From Tiliqua scincoides (taxonomy: Eukaryota > Chordata > Lepidosauria > Squamata > Scincidae), in NCBI RefSeq assembly GCF_035046505.1, contig NC_089822.1:215508419-215572418 (forward strand): a DNA stretch of 64,000 bases, in the 5' to 3' direction. The stretch's first letter is position 1. Every line of letters starts with the position of its first letter. The notes under the pieces were generated by a model. It did no database searches and was not told the DNA's origin. It saw nothing but the letters and a program-made list of their open reading frames with translations. The position numbers and the translations under genes are program-made. This document shows positions 60,201 to 64,000 of the stretch, in pieces.

Positions 60201-63200
60201 GCATCTGAAGAGGGCTTCAGTCAAGTCTGCTTGGAGATCTGGTCTAGAGGGTAGAGCCTCCATTTGCCTGAAGATAACATCCACAAGGTCGCCAGTTCGA
60301 GGCCACCAGCACCGTGCGACCTTGAAGCAGCTGACAAGCTGAGCAGAGTTATTCCATCTGCTCTGAGTGTGGGAGGATGGAGGCCAGAATGTGAAACCAG
60401 ATCAGAAAGAAACATCTGAATGTTGTGGTTCTTGGAAGATAGAACCTTCTTTCAATCGTAAAAATCCCTACAGGGATTTAAATAGCCTGCCTATGTAAAT
60501 TGCCTTGTATAAAGTCTTGAATAAAGACCAAGAAAGGCAGTATATAAATACCTGTATTATTATATTATTATTATTATTGTGAGCATTCAAAGCAACTTAT
60601 AAAAATCATAAAAATATAAAGAGATAAAATATAAAAATAGAAACATTAAAATCTCCTAAAACCAGTAACAATCTAAAAATCTCATTAAAAGACTGTTTTG
60701 TTTTTAAATGTCTTATTGTTTATGATTTATATGTATACACACACCCCACACACAAAAACATAGATGATAAATAGATATAGATCTCTCTCTCAATGTTTTT
60801 GTATTGTTTTATTCATAAGCTGCCTTATATATTTTTGTGTGCGGGGTGTGTGTGGGTGTGTATATATATATTCTCCAAACAAACAAACAAACAAACAAAC
60901 AAACAAACAAACAAACAAACAAACAAACAAACAAACAAACAAACAAACAAACAAACAAACAAACAAACAAACAAACAAACAAACAAAGTGTTCTCCAAAC
61001 TTTTCAGTACAAGGGCTACACTGTATACTTTACACATTTTTGTGGGACAAAAAAAAAAGTTTTATGAATGAATAAGTTTTACTTGGGTCTTTTTTTGTAA
61101 TCAGCATGATATGATTCAGAACGAAAGAGAAATACAACAATTACAAAAGAAAGAATACCACGTTTAAACTGAGAAATGATATATTCTGCTCTAATTGCAG
61201 TTTCCGAACCATCTTCAAGGGCAGCCCCACGTACAGAGTAGCATTCTAACTACTGTTAAAATAGTCTAGTCTTGATGTCACCATGGCATGGATCACCGTG
61301 GCTAGATCAGCACAATCTCCAAATACATTCATAGCTGGTACACTAGCCAAAGTTGGGCAAAGGCTCCCCTGGCCACATCTGCCATCTCAAAATATGGGAG
61401 CAACTGTGAATCCATGCGAACCCTCAAGCTGAAGACCTGCTCCTTCAGAGGGAGTGCAACTCTATTCAGTGCAGGAATACTCTACTCTAGTACCTCCAAT
61501 GTGGATTTCTGAACCAGAAGAACCTTGGTCTTGTCTAGATTGAATCTCAGCTTGTTAGCTTTCATCCAGATCCCAACCACCTCCAGGCAGCGCTCTAAGG
61601 CCTCAACAGTCACCTTGGAATGTGGTGGAAAGGAGAGATAGCGCTGAGTATCATCAGCATGCTGGTGACACCCCATTCCAAATCCCCAGATAACTTGTCC
61701 CAGCAGTTTCATGTTGATGCTAAATAGCATGGGGGAACCCTGTGACAATCCACACCTCAAGGGTCAGGGTGTTGAACAGGCATCCCCTAGTACCATCATC
61801 TGGAACCTATCTCCCAAGTAGGAGCGGAACAACTGCAACACAATGCCTCCAATCCCAACTCAGTCAATTGAAGGACACCACGGTCAATGGTGTTGAAAGC
61901 TGCTGCGAGGTCCAGCAGGACCAACAAGGACACACACCCCTTGTCCAGTCTCTGGTGCCAATGCTGGTGCCCAATCTTCAGGAGGTTTTGGGTATGCAAT
62001 TTCACCCTTTGACATTTTTGAGAGGGCAAAAAAAACACATGACCACAGCACAGAAGGAGTGGGCACTGATGTGGACACCCAGGCTCTTATGTAACTTTTG
62101 TCATGAAAGTTATGGTAACAGAGATCCTGTCAAGAAAAGGGGGTTGTAAAACACAGGCTGGACTTTCCAAAGCGTGCTACAAGCCTCAACACCAGGTAAG
62201 TACAGGCACCTACAAGACCTGAGTTTCAATGCAGGAAGAAAAACAAGCCACTTCAGTATTTTAGTTAGAATACCTATGGAAAGCTATGGTTTCAGGACAT
62301 TTCAACTACTCCCATTTTACTGGGATTGCTGAGATGGTATGCAGGAGGGATTGTATGCAGCCTGTTGAATGTTTGCTGAAACATACTTTCAAGAGATCTT
62401 TATAACTAATGTTAAAACTTGTCTTTGAAGTTATACTCTCACTACTTCAATTCTTTAAAATATAAACTATTATTATCATACTTATACCATATCTCACACC
62501 CTTCCTCCAAGTATCTCAAGGTCGCATATGCCTTTACACTCCCCACAACTCAGTGAGGAAGGTTAGGCTGTGAAAGTGTGTGACTTGCCCAAGATCACTC
62601 AGTGAACTTCATGTGGAGATCTAAACCCCTCACTAACTACTACAGGTATAACCTAATTATCCATAGATTTTTATCGCAATTTTATCTTTTATGAGTTTTA
62701 TCTCAATGCGATGAGAAGAGCCCTTTCAATTAAAGGAAAAAAGTTGTTTAACTATAGCCTCGTTAATGCAAGAGAGGGCAGCCTCTCTTCAATCCATCAA
62801 TCATTCTCTCTCCAGGCACTCAGAACAGCTTCACTCCAAGGCAAGTGATCCTCCCTTCCCCCTTAGCATGTGAAAGAATGCTAAATGGCAGTGATTATCA
62901 CCTCCTCCATTCTTTCCCTGTGATGCTGTTCCTAGTGAACAGAGGGATTGCTGCCTCAGAGTGAAGCATATCTAAGTGCCTGAAAAGAGACATTGTCTGC
63001 TTGATGCATTACAAAAGTCAGCAAAGCTGTTTTTTAAAATCACTAAGTAAAAGGACACTGTTTAAATGGATTTGCTTTAATGCAATTTTTGCCATCCATG
63101 TGAGTTCTGGGAATGGAACCCTTGTGAATAACGAGACTCCTGTATATCACAACAGAAATGACAGTGTGGTGAATGAAAAACAGGTTGCTAATACTGAGCA

Positions 63201-63505
63201 TATCTAAAAATTATGCTAACAAGTTTTTTTAAAACTTACACATCTAAAAACAAACACAATGATTCTGATTTCAGCAATCAAAATAATAACTTGTAACGGG
63301 ATTTTAGGAAACTATACATTTTGCAAGAATAGCTTTTGGGTTCTTGTATTTATTTTACACCCTGTTAACATTGCTTTCAAAATTTCATGCACTAAAAATA
63401 GTATCTTAAAACATCATTACCTGAACTCATGGTTGCAAGATATGCACTGCTGTTCACCAAAGAACAATAAGGTAATTCATTTTGCAGCAATACTCCAGCA
63501 GCCAT
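45232..63505 (-). CDS. PTPDC1: Protein tyrosine phosphatase domain-containing 1 (713 aa form)
   Basis: Coding exons are 63505-63421, 58263-58092, 57251-57171, 57005-56887, 56040-55903, 54621-53486, 49963-49781, 46992-46882 and 45348-45232 (TGA). The join is 2142 nt and in frame. The start MAAGVLLQNELPY matches the human short isoform. The P-loop HCHAGLGRT starts at residue 190, with catalytic C191 and R197; the likely general acid is D162 in GWKDYGV. After RMTADQAILFVRAKRPNSIQ the long sixth coding exon (residues 199-577) encodes the less conserved tail, with WKRRNV and RRLSYSDSDLRRA. Exons 7-9 match the conserved C-terminus (DPFILSSLMWSWIEQLKEP, VVNLQTIP, IKAFTK). PTPDC1 is linked to centrosome and cilium function in the literature as I recall. 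The exon opens with an acceptor 8 nt before the ATG, so a noncoding exon lies beyond the window. Intron 8 has a GC donor. Confidence 0.96.
45905..45985. mobile_element. hAT family C fragment, PTPDC1 intron 8
   Basis: GGGACCCAAAAGAAACTTTG to ATTCCTCTCAGAGGCCCTG, the end segment of family C. Confidence 0.6.
46993..48184. other. 3' part of PTPDC1 intron 7
   Basis: AT-rich. An L2-type tail fragment (AAGAAAAGGTGGAATATAAG) lies near 47168. Nothing else recognised. Confidence 0.35.
48185..48530. mobile_element. GC-rich family A-like element
   Basis: Starts near CCAATTCTAAGCTTCCCTGC; the interior GTAAGGGAACACTCATTCCC resembles other long family A copies. Confidence 0.35.
48537..49684 (+). mobile_element. 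Probable non-autonomous Helitron in PTPDC1 intron 7
   Basis: It opens with TTATATATATAAAAAC and then GACTGACTCATCAATGCCCA, seen in lizard Helitron copies as I recall. It ends in AGCAAAGCATGGGAGTCACT plus CTAG|T, a CTRR-type 3' end. A second, similar end lies at 49455-49480. No inverted repeats or target duplication, as expected. It stops about 100 bp before exon 7. Confidence 0.45.
49964..51090. other. 5' part of PTPDC1 intron 6
   Basis: L2-type tail near 50655-50725 (GTCACCTTGAACAGC, AAATATAAATATTT) and a dispersed-repeat-like segment at 50755-50870. No exon seen. Confidence 0.35.
51091..51789. mobile_element. hAT family C, full-length (699 bp)
   Basis: Ends CAGGGCCCAGGAGAGG and CTCTCGGAGGCCCTG, with a perfect 8-bp duplication GTCTCAAG at 51083 and 51790. 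Confidence 0.88.
51974..52201. mobile_element. hAT MITE (228 bp) with exact target duplication
   Basis: Termini CAGTGATTTTCAACC and GGTTGAAAATGGCTG; CTCTAAGG at 51966-51973 and 52202-52209. It sits inside an older dispersed repeat (GATGAAGTGGGCTGC, ACCCATGAAAGCTTG). Confidence 0.9.
52226..52680. mobile_element. Family A element
   Basis: Ends CAGTTCAATCCTATGGGCTG and GGCAGGATTGGGCTG. Confidence 0.5.
52845..53378 (-). mobile_element. Family A long variant, inverted, next to PTPDC1 exon 6
   Basis: Ends CTGTTCTAGCCCAAGTTAGG plus ATTGCG; it is the reverse complement of the type at 3824 and 34103. It finishes 107 bp before the exon. Confidence 0.55.
54622..55902. other. PTPDC1 intron 5
   Basis: AT-rich; no repeat or exon recognised. 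Confidence 0.4.
58766..58985 (-). CDS. PTPDC1: Alternative first coding exon of PTPDC1 (758 aa form)
   Basis: The ATG at 58985 (or in-frame ATG at 58979, MQGSPKRRL) opens 73 codons plus one base, ending at a GTAAAG donor (AAAAA|GTAAAG). This is phase 1, the same as exon 63421-63505, so it splices in frame to the exon starting at 58263. The peptide contains FSNFFQGRRHSSSDPLLR, VMVAISSISPEE and FPERK, which resemble the N-terminus of the longer human PTPDC1 isoform as I remember it. A pyrimidine-rich CAG acceptor lies about 35 nt before the ATG, so the exon may be an internal start or an alternative promoter. Confidence 0.8.
59120..59133. promoter_or_regulatory. RFX X-box-like palindrome upstream of the alternative PTPDC1 exon
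   Basis: GTCTCCATGGAAAC matches the X-box consensus GTTGCCATGGCAAC at 11 of 14 positions and keeps the CCATGG core and outer GT/AC. It is about 135 bp upstream of the ATG. RFX factors drive ciliary genes. Confidence 0.4.
59135..60228. other. Part of PTPDC1 intron 1, nothing recognised
   Basis: AT-rich unique-looking sequence without supported exons. Confidence 0.35.
60229..60595 (+). mobile_element. Squamate tRNA-derived SINE with L2-type tail
   Basis: A tRNA-like head with a B-box-like AGTTCGAGGCC near 60294. The body is GAGCAGAGTTATTCCATCTG and GTGGGAGGATGGAGGCC. The tail is CAAGAAAGGCAGTATATAAA followed by TTA repeats. One of the clearest squamate markers in the window. Confidence 0.8.
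60876..60987 (+). repeat. (CAAA)28 microsatellite
   Basis: 112 bp of uninterrupted CAAA units, bounded on both sides by TTCTCCAAAC. Confidence 0.97.
61200..62150 (-). mobile_element. L2-type LINE fragment with reverse transcriptase remnants
   Basis: Minus-strand frames carry LLVLLDLAAAFNTIDRGVL (61796-62038), then CGLSQGSPMLFSINMKLLGQ, the HADDTQRYLSF catalytic box and MKANKLRFNLDKTKVLLV (61482-61760). The coding part is split by at least one frame change and is 5'-truncated. It lies in PTPDC1 intron 1. Confidence 0.8.
62470..62635 (+). mobile_element. MIR/L2-like conserved repeat fragment
   Basis: Contains CAACTCAGTGAGGAAGGTTA and TGACTTGCCCAAGATCACTC plus AGTGAACTTCATG, the widespread amniote core motif. 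Confidence 0.55.
62643..63142 (-). mobile_element. Tigger-like mariner MITE, complete (500 bp)
   Basis: TA at 62641 and 63143; ends CAGGTATAACCTAATTATCC and AATAACGAGACTCCTG. It is the inverted relative of 32340-32780. Confidence 0.7.
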
Positions 63506-63837
63506 CGCAGTACCTATAAAAACAGAACATGTGCAGTAGTTAAGTTTTGATTGCTTTTTGTATATTTGTTGCACATATACAGTACAGGATCAACCTGTTA
63601 CGCTTGATCATGGTACGAACACCAGCCCATACATATTGCTTATTTATATGGATTTTTAACCTGTAGGTTAAAAATAAAGAACACATTTTTATATACTGAA
63701 AACATTACACATAACACTAATGCTGCCCTGTCCCATAAATGCAAATAAGACCAGTGAGTGTAAGTTAAACCTTGAAATGACATTTGATGAATTCATTCTA
63801 GCAACTCTTCTGTCAAGATCTGTCTTTAGATTTATTA

Positions 63838-64000
63838 TCATCATTATTTAGAATATTTATATACTGCTTTTAAAACAACAAAGTGGTTTACAAAGGATAG
63901 ATAAGTGGCCTCTTGACCCAGGGTCCACAATCTAAGAGAGCCACCAATGAATGGCCACTGCAAAGGTGAATATGCTGGGGTGAATAGGAACAGTTACTTG
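63838..64000 (-). mobile_element. LINE/SINE tail, inverted, running off the window
   Basis: AATATTTATATACTGCTTTT through CACAATCTAAGAGAG, the reverse complement of the 41585-41834 family. Confidence 0.6.

Noticed and set aside
60790-61075. Open frames of repeated CLFV or NKQT units
   Set aside because: They are translations of the CAAA microsatellite.

Overview
The window looks like nuclear DNA of a squamate reptile (lizard or gecko; my confidence is about 0.75). Vertebrate genes with canonical GT-AG introns sit among transposable elements typical of lizard genomes: CR1 and L2-type LINEs, a tRNA-derived SINE with an L2-type tail, a 5S-rRNA-derived SINE, many short hAT elements with 8-bp target duplications, Tigger-like and piggyBac-like MITEs, and a likely Helitron.

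Layout. 0.2-16.1 kb, plus strand: a ten-exon F-box/WD gene resembling FBXW12 (474 aa). 17.1-18.7 kb, minus strand: the let-7d, let-7f-1 and let-7a-1 hairpins, transcribed in the order a-1, f-1, d. 24.5-25.6 kb: a CpG island with CCAAT and CRE-like sites and a minus-strand splice donor. It is the best candidate promoter for the let-7 primary transcript and is bracketed by two tandem arrays of one 92-93 bp hairpin unit. 26-34.7 kb: a gene desert of nested transposons. 35.4-42.0 kb, minus strand: a four-exon RING/B-box/coiled-coil gene of MuRF (TRIM54/55/63) type, 348 aa. 45.2-63.5 kb, minus strand: PTPDC1, a dual-specificity-type phosphatase, complete for coding sequence (713 or 758 aa with alternative first coding exons); its most 5' noncoding exon lies beyond the window.

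How the parts relate. PTPDC1, the TRIM gene and the let-7 cluster are co-oriented on the minus strand. The FBXW12-like gene converges on let-7d, with about 0.8 kb between its likely poly(A) site and the hairpin. PTPDC1 next to let-7a-1/f-1/d is the vertebrate arrangement known from human chromosome 9q22. The TRIM gene and the FBXW12-like gene are not there in human as far as I recall. I see no prokaryotic features, CRISPR array or operon. Coordinates come from reading splice sites and frames by eye; all three coding joins keep the reading frame throughout.
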